Shown: positions 1-7,077 of the stretch, piece by piece
How the letters are laid out: each line of letters opens with the position of its first letter
Position numbering within the stretch: position 1 is the first letter of the stretch
From: Variovorax sp.
GTDB taxonomy: Bacteria > Pseudomonadota > Gammaproteobacteria > Burkholderiales > Burkholderiaceae_C
Direction of reading: 5' to 3'
NCBI GenBank assembly: GCA_028292835.1
Contig: JAQGLP010000328.1
Coordinates: 1-7,077 of the forward strand
DNA: 7,077 nucleotides
Made by a program: the position numbers and the translations under genes
Notes under the pieces: model-generated
What the model was told of the DNA's origin: nothing
What the model saw: the letters and a program-made list of their open reading frames with translations, nothing else
Database searches by the model: none

Positions 1-2034
<2,034 letters not shown>

Positions 2035-2085
2035 GCTGCGGCGTCTTTCACAGGACGCTGTCACGCCACTGAAATAAACTTCCTT

Positions 2086-2112
2086 GCGCCTGCCTATTTT
2101 CTAGGCAGGCGC
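2086..2112 (+). terminator. Stem-loop after maeB, likely intrinsic terminator
   Basis: A perfect 11-bp inverted repeat: GCGCCTGCCTA (2086-2096), loop TTTTC, TAGGCAGGCGC (2102-2112). It starts 52 bases after the maeB stop. The tail TTGCTATTTGG is only moderately U-rich, so termination may be incomplete. It separates maeB from the RNase gene and supports a separate transcription unit for the latter. Nothing else in 2035-2085 is convincing beyond a short GCGTC/GACGC repeat (2041-2045/2054-2058). Confidence 0.7.
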
Positions 2113-2155
2113 TTGCTATTTGGCCGTGTCTCGGGCACACTGCCGGGCTTGGCTT

Positions 2156-2190
2156 TGCGGGTTAACCCGAAGTTAACGGACAATCCCGCA
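2156..2190 (+). promoter_or_regulatory. Possible operator/promoter region of the RNase-barstar unit
   Basis: Two GTTAAC palindromes lie at 2161-2166 and 2172-2177, centres 11 bp apart, about one helical turn. The first is embedded in the 10-bp perfect palindrome GGGTTAACCC (2159-2168). An outer 6-bp inverted repeat TGCGGG (2156-2161) / CCCGCA (2185-2190) encloses both. A weak sigma70-like pair, TTGCGG (2155-2160) and GACAAT (2179-2184) with an 18-bp spacer, would place both sites inside the promoter spacer; the match is only 3/6 and 4/6. Function is inferred from symmetry, helical phasing and location between a terminator and a gene. Confidence 0.3.
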
Positions 2191-2238
2191 GGGTTGCGAC
2201 TTCGAGCGGCCCTCACTGTTTCTCTTGTCTGGTGCTTC

Positions 2239-2658
2239 ATGGCGACGACCGCCCCGATCACATCCTTGCTTTCCAAATTGGTGCTGGCCGCCCTGCTGCT
2301 GGTCCTTGGAATCGGCAGCATGGACGCCTCGGCGCGAGGTTGGCGCGGCGGCGATGACAACAGCGCCAGCGCCGTGGTGGCGCTGGCCGAGCTGCCGCCG
2401 CAGGGCCGCGCGACCTACCAGGCGATCCTGCGGGGTGGGCCCTTCCGCCACGGCAAGGACGGCGTGGTGTTTGGCAACCGGGAGCGCCTGCTGCCTGCCG
2501 CGCGGCGCGGTCACTACCGGGAGTACACGGTAGAGACGCCGGGTGCGCAGGACCGCGGAGCCCGGCGCATCGTGTGCGGCGGCGCCCCGCAGGAGCCGCC
2601 CGAGGCCTGCTGGTACACGGCGGACCATTACGCGAGTTTTCGCCGAATCGCGCCCTGA
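2239..2658 (+). CDS. Secreted guanyl-specific ribonuclease, barnase/N1-T1 family
   Basis: A 139-residue small endoribonuclease expected to cleave single-stranded RNA 3' of guanine outside the cytoplasm. Residues 1-32 look like a Sec signal peptide: K13, a hydrophobic core LVLAALLLVLGIGS at 14-27, and an ASA cleavage site ahead of R33. The catalytic domain shows FGNRERLLP at 79-86 (with flanking residues), YREYTVETPG at 93-102, RGARRIV at 106-112 and TADHYASFRRI at 127-137. By alignment to barnase, E95 fits Glu73 (base), R106 and R110 fit Arg83 and Arg87, and H130 fits His102 (acid). All key residues are present, so it should be active. C113 and C124 could form a disulfide after export. The start is ATG 2239 because it opens the signal peptide; it lacks a good Shine-Dalgarno, and an in-frame TTG at 2113 lies next to the preceding hairpin and adds no recognisable sequence. 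The next gene encodes its likely inhibitor. Confidence 0.88.
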   Translation: MATTAPITSLLSKLVLAALLLVLGIGSMDASARGWRGGDDNSASAVVALAELPPQGRATYQAILRGGPFRHGKDGVVFGNRERLLPAARRGHYREYTVETPGAQDRGARRIVCGGAPQEPPEACWYTADHYASFRRIAP

Positions 2659-2701
2659 GCGGTGAAGTGACTTGACAGAAACGGCCCGACAACCCGGCCG
2701 C

Positions 2702-2706
2702 GAGAG
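2702..2706 (+). promoter_or_regulatory. Ribosome binding site of the barstar gene
   Basis: GAGAG lies 6 bases before ATG 2713 and favours that start over TTG 2710, ATG 2725 and ATG 2740. The last has CGGAG directly abutting it, too close for normal spacing. Confidence 0.5.
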
Positions 2707-2712
2707 ATCTTG

Positions 2713-3141
2713 ATGACGACTATGGAAAGAACAGCGGAGATGAACATCTCACTTCGGGGAGTACGACCCAATATCGTGCAGTCGATTCGCGCGTTCCGCG
2801 TGAGCGACCTGCAGGAGGCGGCGCACGCGAGCGGACAGCATTTCCTGTACGCCAACCTGGCTACGGCCCAGAGCAAGCAGGACGTGCTGGACCTGATCGC
2901 CCAGCAATTCACCTTCCCGGCGCACTTCGGCAAGAACTTCGATGCGCTGTACGACTGCATGACCGACCCGCTGCACAAGTCCGGGCCGCAGCCGGGCTTC
3001 ATCGTGGTGCTGGAGCAGATCCCGGCGCACGCCAAGTTCGACAAGGAAGCCCGTGAGCAACTGCTCGACATCTTCCGCGACACCGCCGACTATTGGGGGG
3101 AACGAAAGATACCGTTCCGGTGCTTCTATTCTTTTCTGTAG
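2713..3141 (+). CDS. Barstar-family ribonuclease inhibitor
   Basis: A 142-residue cytoplasmic protein of the barstar family, which binds barnase-type RNases and blocks the active site. The core FPAHFGKNFDALYDCMTD (68-85) aligns with barstar's segment that plugs the barnase active site: D77 and D81 fit Asp35 and Asp39, Y80 fits Trp38, C82 fits Cys40. E115 in REQLLDIF fits Glu76. H71 and F72 replace the two tyrosines 29/30, so binding detail may differ. It has no signal peptide, as expected for an intracellular inhibitor of an exported enzyme. It is about 50 residues longer than classical 90-residue barstar, mostly through an N-terminal extension of about 40 residues including VRPNIVQSIRAFRV (17-30). 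It follows the RNase gene by 54 bases on the same strand with no terminator between, so the two are probably co-transcribed. That it inhibits this RNase is inferred from families and adjacency. Confidence 0.9.
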   Translation: MTTMERTAEMNISLRGVRPNIVQSIRAFRVSDLQEAAHASGQHFLYANLATAQSKQDVLDLIAQQFTFPAHFGKNFDALYDCMTDPLHKSGPQPGFIVVLEQIPAHAKFDKEAREQLLDIFRDTADYWGERKIPFRCFYSFL

Positions 3142-3338
3142 CCCGTTCTGCACACACCAGCCAAGCAGAACGGGCGAACCAGGCTTCAAAGGGCACCGAC
3201 GAGGCGCCCTCCGGAATCGAACTCAACACCGACCCCACCGCGGAAAAAATGCCGACCGACAAGCTGGTCGACATCTCGCCACTGGCCCTGCGCATGAGCA
3301 GCCCCTTCAACGCAGGATATTGGCTGGCGGCGGCCTGA
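3120..3338 (+). CDS. Small hypothetical protein, start uncertain
   Basis: I do not recognise this reading frame. From the GTG at 3120 it gives 72 residues. From about 3189 to the TGA at 3336-3338 nearly all codons end in G or C, as in the neighbouring real genes, and the protein reads like genuine sequence (GIELNTDPTAEKMP, DKLVDISPLALRMSSP, then FNAGYWLAAA at the C-terminus). The first 20 or so codons do not share that bias (CTT CTA TTC TTT TCT GTA), and they overlap the barstar 3' end and the hairpin at 3141-3175. In-frame starts are TTG 3093, GTG 3120 and ATG 3249; none has a convincing Shine-Dalgarno. ATG 3249 leaves only 29 residues. It could be a small protein, a leaderless or reinitiated ORF, or the remnant of a longer gene that lost its start. 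No membrane segment or known motif is seen. Confidence 0.4.
   Translation: MLLFFSVARSAHTSQAERANQASKGTDEAPSGIELNTDPTAEKMPTDKLVDISPLALRMSSPFNAGYWLAAA
3141..3175 (+). terminator. Perfect hairpin at the barstar stop codon
   Basis: Arms GCCCGTTCTGC (3141-3151) and GCAGAACGGGC (3165-3175) are perfectly complementary over 11 bp around a 13-base loop. The left arm starts on the last base of the barstar TAG. There is no U-tract (GAACCAGG follows), so it is not a classical intrinsic terminator. It may protect the 3' end of the RNase-barstar mRNA, pause polymerase, or bind a protein. Role inferred; the repeat is seen directly. Confidence 0.5.
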
Positions 3339-3440
3339 CCGTTGCCCGCCCCAGGCTTGCCGCACTGCGTGTCGCTCCGCCGGCCCCTGCCGGGGTGGCA
3401 GCGGCCGACCGGCGAAGCCGGACCGGTGGCCCCTCACGAA
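3339..3440. other. GC-rich non-coding stretch with overlapping fold potential
   Basis: About 100 bases with no supported gene. CCGGC (3409-3413) can pair with GCCGG (3417-3421) around GAA. Alternatively GGCC/ACCGG (3403-3406 and 3408-3412, one bulged G) can pair with CCGGTGGCC (3423-3431). The two folds are mutually exclusive. CCCCTGCCGGGG (3385-3396) adds a small symmetric element. This may simply reflect high GC content. Confidence 0.25.
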
Positions 3441-3441
3441 C

Positions 3442-3469
3442 AAAAAGCCCGTCAACGACGGGCTTTTTT
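3442..3469. terminator. Bidirectional intrinsic terminator
   Basis: Stem GCCCGTC (3447-3453) / GACGGGC (3457-3463) with an AAC loop, flanked by five A (3442-3446) and six T (3464-3469). It has a U-tract on both strands and so can stop + strand transcripts from the RNase-barstar side and - strand transcripts from lptD-surA-rsmA. The + strand T-run ends on the last base of the rsmA stop codon, so the - strand terminator begins essentially at the stop. Confidence 0.9.
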
Positions 3470-4257
3470 CATGGGGGGACGGTCTGGGCAAGGGCGACGT
3501 ATTCCGCGACCGGCACTTCCTCGGCGCGGCGCTGGGTGTCGAAGGTGCCGGCGAAGGTATGCGCGTCGAGCCATTGGCCGAGCGTGTGGCGCAGCAGCTT
3601 GCGGCGCTGGCTGAAGGCGACCTGCACGATCTCCCCGAGGCGCCGGGCGTCGAGCGCGGGCGGCGTGGGCAGCGGCACCATGCGCACCACGGCGCTGTCG
3701 ACGCGCGGCGGCGGCTCGAAGCTCTCGGGCGGCACGAACAGGACGTTCTCCATCGCGTAGCGCCACTGCAGCATGACCGAGAGCCGGCCGTAGTCCGATG
3801 TGGCGGGCCGGGCCACCATGCGGTCGATCACTTCCTTTTGCAGCATGAAGTGCTGGTCGACGATGACCGCGGCGTGCTCCAGCAGGTGAAACAGGATCGG
3901 CGTCGAGATGTTGTAGGGCAGGTTGCCCACCACGCGCAGGGACGGGGCCGCTTCAGCCACGGGTTTTGCCGCTGTCAGGCGCGCCGCCAGCGCGGTGAAA
4001 TCGACCTTGAGCACGTCCGACTCGATCACCTCCAGCTGTGCGTGGCCGCGCAGGCGGGCCGCCAGGTCGCGGTCCAGCTCGATCACTGCGAGGTGGCCGA
4101 GGCGTTCCACCAGCGGCTGGGTCAGCGCGGCCAGCCCGGGTCCGATCTCGACCATCGCGTCGCCCGGTTGCGGCGCGATGGCGCGCACGATGGCGTCGAT
4201 GATTCCGCCGTCGGTCAGGAAATGCTGGCCGAAGCGCTTGCGAGGGATGTGCTTCAT
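3469..4257 (-). CDS. rsmA: 16S rRNA (adenine1518/1519-N6) dimethyltransferase
   Basis: RsmA (KsgA), 262 residues, the usual family size (about 255-275). It uses S-adenosylmethionine to dimethylate the two adjacent adenines in the helix 45 loop of 16S rRNA, late in 30S assembly; loss gives kasugamycin resistance in E. coli. Seen motifs: N-terminal RKRFGQHFL (6-14), SAM motif I EIGPGLAALT (37-46), acidic end of strand 2 at E60 and D62, D81 in ESDVLKVDF, catalytic motif NLPY (112-115), MLQKEVIDRM (138-147), FEPPPRVDSAVVRM (180-193), QRRKLLRHTL (217-226). Motif I has GLAALT where many homologues have GLGALT; the glycines needed for SAM binding are kept. The ATG is 2 bases after the surA stop, with AAGG just upstream inside the surA end, so translation is probably coupled. 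It is the last gene of the operon before the shared terminator. Confidence 0.97.
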   Translation of the reverse strand: MKHIPRKRFGQHFLTDGGIIDAIVRAIAPQPGDAMVEIGPGLAALTQPLVERLGHLAVIELDRDLAARLRGHAQLEVIESDVLKVDFTALAARLTAAKPVAEAAPSLRVVGNLPYNISTPILFHLLEHAAVIVDQHFMLQKEVIDRMVARPATSDYGRLSVMLQWRYAMENVLFVPPESFEPPPRVDSAVVRMVPLPTPPALDARRLGEIVQVAFSQRRKLLRHTLGQWLDAHTFAGTFDTQRRAEEVPVAEYVALAQTVPP

Positions 4258-4259
4258 CC

Positions 4260-5690
4260 CTAGCCTTGCGGCGGTTCGCGGTATTCGACGTAGGCGCGGG
4301 CGCGCAGCTCCTGCAGCCAGGTCTCGAACGCCTCCTCGAGCTTCTTCTCGCGCAGCTTGGCGCGCACCGCGTCGCGTTGTTCGGCCTGGGTCAGCTTGGC
4401 CTCGCGCCGTTCCTCGACCTGGATCAGGTGGACGCCGAAGCGCGACACCACCGGGTCGCTGATCTGCCCCGGCGCCAGCCGGTCCACCGCCTCCTCGAAC
4501 TCCGGCACGAACTCGCCGGCGCGGCGCCAGCCGAGCTCGCCGCCGTCCTTGGCGCTGCCGTCCTGCGAGTTGTCGCGGGCCAGCGAGGCGAAGTCGGCCC
4601 CGCCGGACTGGATGCGGCGCTTGAACTCGGCCAGCTGCGCGACCGCCTCGGCGGTGCTGCGCTTGGCGTCGTTGCGCAGCAGGATGTGGTGCACGCGGGT
4701 TTGCACCACGGTGGCGTTGTCCATGCCCGGCGGGCCCTTGGCCAGCACCTTGATCACGTGAAAGCCCGCGTCCGAGCGCACCGGCCCGGCGATGCCGCCC
4801 ACCGCGGTCGACTGCGTGGCCTCGACGAACAGCGGCGGATACCGCTCGGCGCTGCGCAGGCCCAGCGCGCCGCCGTTGGCGCGGTCGGGCGAGTCGGAGG
4901 CCTCGGCGGCGAGCTTGGCGAAGTCATCGCCGGCGCGCGCCCGCGCGGCGATGGCCTGGGCCTTGCGCTCCAGCGTGGCGAGCTGTGCCGGGGTGGCGTT
5001 CTCGGGCACCGCCACCATCACATGGGCCAGGTTGATCTCGCGCGGCGCCGACGCATCCGGATGGGTGCGCTGCGCCTCGAGGTACTGGTCGACTTCCAGG
5101 TCGGTGACGCGCACGCGCGGCTCGACCTCCTTGTCGCGCAGCCGCGTGAAGAGCAGCTGGTCGCGCAGTTCCTTCCTGAACTGCTCGGGCGTGAGGCCCT
5201 CCTGCACCACGCGGCGGCGCAGCTCGGCCACGCTCAGCTGGTTCTGGCGCGCCACCGTTTCTTCGGCCTGGTCGATCGTTGTGTCGTCGATCTTCAGGCC
5301 GATTTCCTTGGCCTGCTGCAGCTGGGCGCGCTCGACGATCAGCCGCTCGAGCACCTGGCGCGCGAGCTCGGCGCGCGGCATACGCTGGGCCTCGGGGCCG
5401 GCCTGCTCCAGCACGCGGTCCAGGCGCGACTGCACCTCGGTGTTGGTGATGGGTTCGGAGTTGACCAGCGCCACGATGTACTCGGCCGCGCGCCGCGCCG
5501 GCACGCGTGGGGTGGCAGTGGTGTCGGCCGACAGGGACGGCGCCAGCAGCCGTGTGGCTGGCGGGGCACCGAAGCGCAGCGGCGCGCTGCCGGCGGGCCG
5601 CAGGCCTTGTTGCGCCTGGGCGCCCAGGCTGGTCAGGGCGCCCAGGCAGGCGAGCGATGCCGCGGTGAGCTGGTGGCGAAAGGAGTTCAT
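4260..5690 (-). CDS. surA: Periplasmic chaperone / peptidyl-prolyl isomerase SurA
   Basis: A 476-residue periplasmic chaperone that escorts unfolded outer-membrane proteins, LptD among the known clients in E. coli, to the Bam complex. Residues 1-26 form a signal peptide (MNSFRHQL, hydrophobic ASLACLGALTSLG, AQA cleavage before Q27). Residues 27-70 are a Pro/Ala/Arg-rich linker. The N-terminal chaperone domain starts at YIVALVNSEPITNTEVQSRL (71-90) and runs to about 200. Parvulin domain 1 is about 218-318 (INLAHVMVAV, NGGALGLRSAERYPPLF, GPVRSDAGFHVIKV). Parvulin domain 2 is about 329-428 (VQTRVHHILLR, DGGELGWRRAGEFVPEFEEAV, DPVVSRFGVHLIQVEER). The C-terminal helix is 432-470. The start ATG lies 14 bases after the lptD stop and is fixed by the signal peptide. 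No clear Shine-Dalgarno precedes it, suggesting coupling to lptD. The frame stays open far upstream, but that part is a shadow of lptD. Confidence 0.96.
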   Translation of the reverse strand: MNSFRHQLTAASLACLGALTSLGAQAQQGLRPAGSAPLRFGAPPATRLLAPSLSADTTATPRVPARRAAEYIVALVNSEPITNTEVQSRLDRVLEQAGPEAQRMPRAELARQVLERLIVERAQLQQAKEIGLKIDDTTIDQAEETVARQNQLSVAELRRRVVQEGLTPEQFRKELRDQLLFTRLRDKEVEPRVRVTDLEVDQYLEAQRTHPDASAPREINLAHVMVAVPENATPAQLATLERKAQAIAARARAGDDFAKLAAEASDSPDRANGGALGLRSAERYPPLFVEATQSTAVGGIAGPVRSDAGFHVIKVLAKGPPGMDNATVVQTRVHHILLRNDAKRSTAEAVAQLAEFKRRIQSGGADFASLARDNSQDGSAKDGGELGWRRAGEFVPEFEEAVDRLAPGQISDPVVSRFGVHLIQVEERREAKLTQAEQRDAVRAKLREKKLEEAFETWLQELRARAYVEYREPPQG

Positions 5691-5704
5691 GGAGCGGGCG
5701 TTGT

Positions 5705-7077
5705 TCAGTCGTAATTGGAGAAGCGGCTCGGCGGCTGGGTCGGCGAGCGCAGCATCTGGTAGCGCGGCACGTTGAGCTGCAGGGTGCGCAGCGGGCTCGA
5801 ACCGACGCTGGAGAAGCCGACGAATTCGAGCTGGAACATGATGCGCCGGGTGGCGGTGGCCAGCCCCGTGCTCAGTTGCTCCAGCACCACGCGGCCGATG
5901 TAGCAGCAGCCGTCGTACTCGAAGCCGATCACGGCGTCGGTCAGGCGCTTGTCGCGCAGGCTGTAGTTGAGGCGACCCACCGCGTACCAGCGGTTGCCGC
6001 CCTGGCCACGGCCCGGCCCCAGGTCCTGCCCCTTGTCGCCCCACAGGTCGTTGAGCGGCCACTGCCAGCCGACGTCGATGGACTTGTTGCCGTTGGCCGC
6101 GGTTGCGACGCTGTCGTCCTGGTAGCGGTAGGCGGCGCTGATAGTGCGGTACGGGGTGGGACTGTAGCGCGCGCCGATGGTGTTGCGCACCGACTTGTGG
6201 ATTTCGGGGCTGTACTGGACGGTGGTGTCGACGCTCCACTTGGGCGTCCAGTTGACCTGCGCGCCCAGCAGCACGTCGCTCACGCGGTCGGTGGTGGGCG
6301 TGCCGCCGGGCAGCGTGACCTTCTGGTCGTTGAAGCGCAGCCGCTGCGCGATGCCAAAGCGCGCGGCCTCGGCGCCGGTGTCGGGATCGATCAGCCGGGT
6401 GGTGGTGCCCAGCGTCAGCACGTTGCCGTCGGAGATGCGGTCGTTGCCGGAGAAGGTGTTCTCGGTGAAGACGGTCGCGAAATTGAAGTCGTTGGCGGCC
6501 GAGTCGTAGTTCGGCAGCAGGCTCTGGTTGCGGTAGGGCGTGTAGACGTAGATGGCGCTCGGCTCCAGCGTCTGGCGGATGGCGCGGCAGAACACGGTCG
6601 TGTCGCGCTCGAAGACGAGGCCGCTGTCGAGACTGAAGGTCGGCACCACGCGGCTGGCGCTGGTGGCGCCGTTGGCCAGCGGCGCGTCGAGCTGGTACTC
6701 GGTCGCGTGCAGCTGCACCTTCGGGATCACGAAGGTGCCGGGAGTCAGCCAGGGCCGGCTGATCTGCACCACGCCGAACACGCGCTGGCCGTTGGGCTGG
6801 GGCAGGCCGTTGAGCATGGGCGCGAACGCAGGGTCGGCATGGAAGCGCGTGTAGTCGAGCCCGGCGCGCACATCGAAGCCGTTCCAGTCGTAGCGGTTGT
6901 AGTTGCCGGTGATCTGCGGCATGAGGTCGTAGTGCGGCGAGATCGGCGCCAGGTCGTAGCGCAGCGTCTTGTAGGACAGGGCACGGACCTGGCCGCTGAA
7001 GTCGCCCTTGCTCCAGTTGAGGGCGCAATAGCTGGCCAGCAGCCGGCCGCTGAGCGTGGGCGTGCGCGAGAAGTCGC
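5705..7077 (-). CDS. lptD: LPS-assembly protein LptD, C-terminal part (5' partial)
   Basis: LptD (formerly Imp/OstA) is the outer-membrane beta-barrel that, with lipoprotein LptE, inserts lipopolysaccharide into the outer leaflet. The window holds the last 456 residues and the TGA; the gene runs off the right edge, so the signal peptide and periplasmic jellyroll are not visible. The frame is open from the edge through residues reading DFSRTPTLSGRLLASYCALN, then DLAPISPHYDLMPQITGNYN, typical of the barrel. Later blocks include YDWNGFDVRAGLDYTRF, DSGLVFERD, LEPSAIYVYTPYRNQSLLPNYDS (given in part) and the alternating aromatic strand pattern of an OstA C-terminal barrel. An adjacent cysteine pair (codons at 5903-5908, context YDGCCYIGRV) matches the E. 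coli Cys724-Cys725 pair that forms interdomain disulfides; the N-terminal partner cysteines lie outside the window. It heads the lptD-surA-rsmA order seen here. Confidence 0.95.
   Translation of the reverse strand, partial: DFSRTPTLSGRLLASYCALNWSKGDFSGQVRALSYKTLRYDLAPISPHYDLMPQITGNYNRYDWNGFDVRAGLDYTRFHADPAFAPMLNGLPQPNGQRVFGVVQISRPWLTPGTFVIPKVQLHATEYQLDAPLANGATSASRVVPTFSLDSGLVFERDTTVFCRAIRQTLEPSAIYVYTPYRNQSLLPNYDSAANDFNFATVFTENTFSGNDRISDGNVLTLGTTTRLIDPDTGAEAARFGIAQRLRFNDQKVTLPGGTPTTDRVSDVLLGAQVNWTPKWSVDTTVQYSPEIHKSVRNTIGARYSPTPYRTISAAYRYQDDSVATAANGNKSIDVGWQWPLNDLWGDKGQDLGPGRGQGGNRWYAVGRLNYSLRDKRLTDAVIGFEYDGCCYIGRVVLEQLSTGLATATRRIMFQLEFVGFSSVGSSPLRTLQLNVPRYQMLRSPTQPPSRFSNYD

Noticed and set aside
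2041..2058. GCGTC/GACGC short inverted repeat after maeB
   Set aside because: Only 5 bp and no U-tract; the 11-bp hairpin at 2086-2112 is the better terminator candidate.
2113..2238. N-terminal extension of the RNase from a TTG start
   Set aside because: It would begin right after the maeB hairpin and run through the palindromes; the added residues show no domain and would bury the signal peptide inside the protein.
2173..2692. - strand frames opposite the RNase gene, as a possible antisense toxin or antitoxin
   Set aside because: The + strand frame has clear barnase-family catalytic motifs; the antisense frames have none.
4266..5775. Long + strand frames antisense to surA and lptD
   Set aside because: Repetitive Leu/Gly/Ala/Arg or Ser/Arg composition with no motif or start signal; antisense shadows.
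5691..7028. Open reading frame extending the surA frame upstream for about 440 codons on the - strand
   Set aside because: It lies entirely within lptD in another frame; the translation is low-complexity Arg/Ala/Pro-rich, typical of a GC-rich shadow frame, and the surA signal peptide fixes the true start.

Overview
The window is GC-rich, with codons mostly ending in G or C. Gene content points to a betaproteobacterium, most likely Burkholderiales and probably the Comamonadaceae (Variovorax/Acidovorax/Ramlibacter type). That placement rests on protein character and gene order recalled from knowledge; no search was run. Both edges cut through genes.

Left part, + strand: positions 1-2034 carry most of an NADP-type malic enzyme of the long MaeB class, a malic enzyme fused to a phosphotransacetylase-like domain. 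Its N-terminus lies outside the window. A perfect 11-bp hairpin follows it. A separate two-gene unit comes next: a secreted guanyl-specific ribonuclease of the barnase/T1 (N1) family (2239-2658) and, 54 bases on, a cytoplasmic barstar-family inhibitor (2713-3141). The presumed logic is that the cell exports a ribonuclease and keeps an inhibitor inside to neutralise enzyme that is not exported. The gap before the RNase holds two GTTAAC palindromes exactly 11 bp apart, a possible operator.

Middle, 3142-3468: a second perfect 11-bp hairpin begins at the barstar stop codon. A short uncharacterised reading frame with coding-like base use (up to 3338) has no obvious start. A GC-rich foldable stretch follows, then a bidirectional intrinsic terminator (3442-3469) shared with the convergent operon.

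Right part, - strand, read from the right edge leftwards: lptD (C-terminal 456 residues only), surA and rsmA/ksgA, with gaps of 14 and 2 bases. LptD is the outer-membrane LPS translocon, SurA is the periplasmic chaperone that helps deliver outer-membrane proteins including LptD, and RsmA is the 16S rRNA dimethyltransferase. This is the enterobacterial lptD-surA-pdxA-rsmA order without pdxA.

Most of the window is conserved housekeeping sequence. The accessory-like element is the RNase/barstar pair with its control region and the small reading frame downstream. I see no mobile element, CRISPR array, tRNA or rRNA, and I do not claim a new system.
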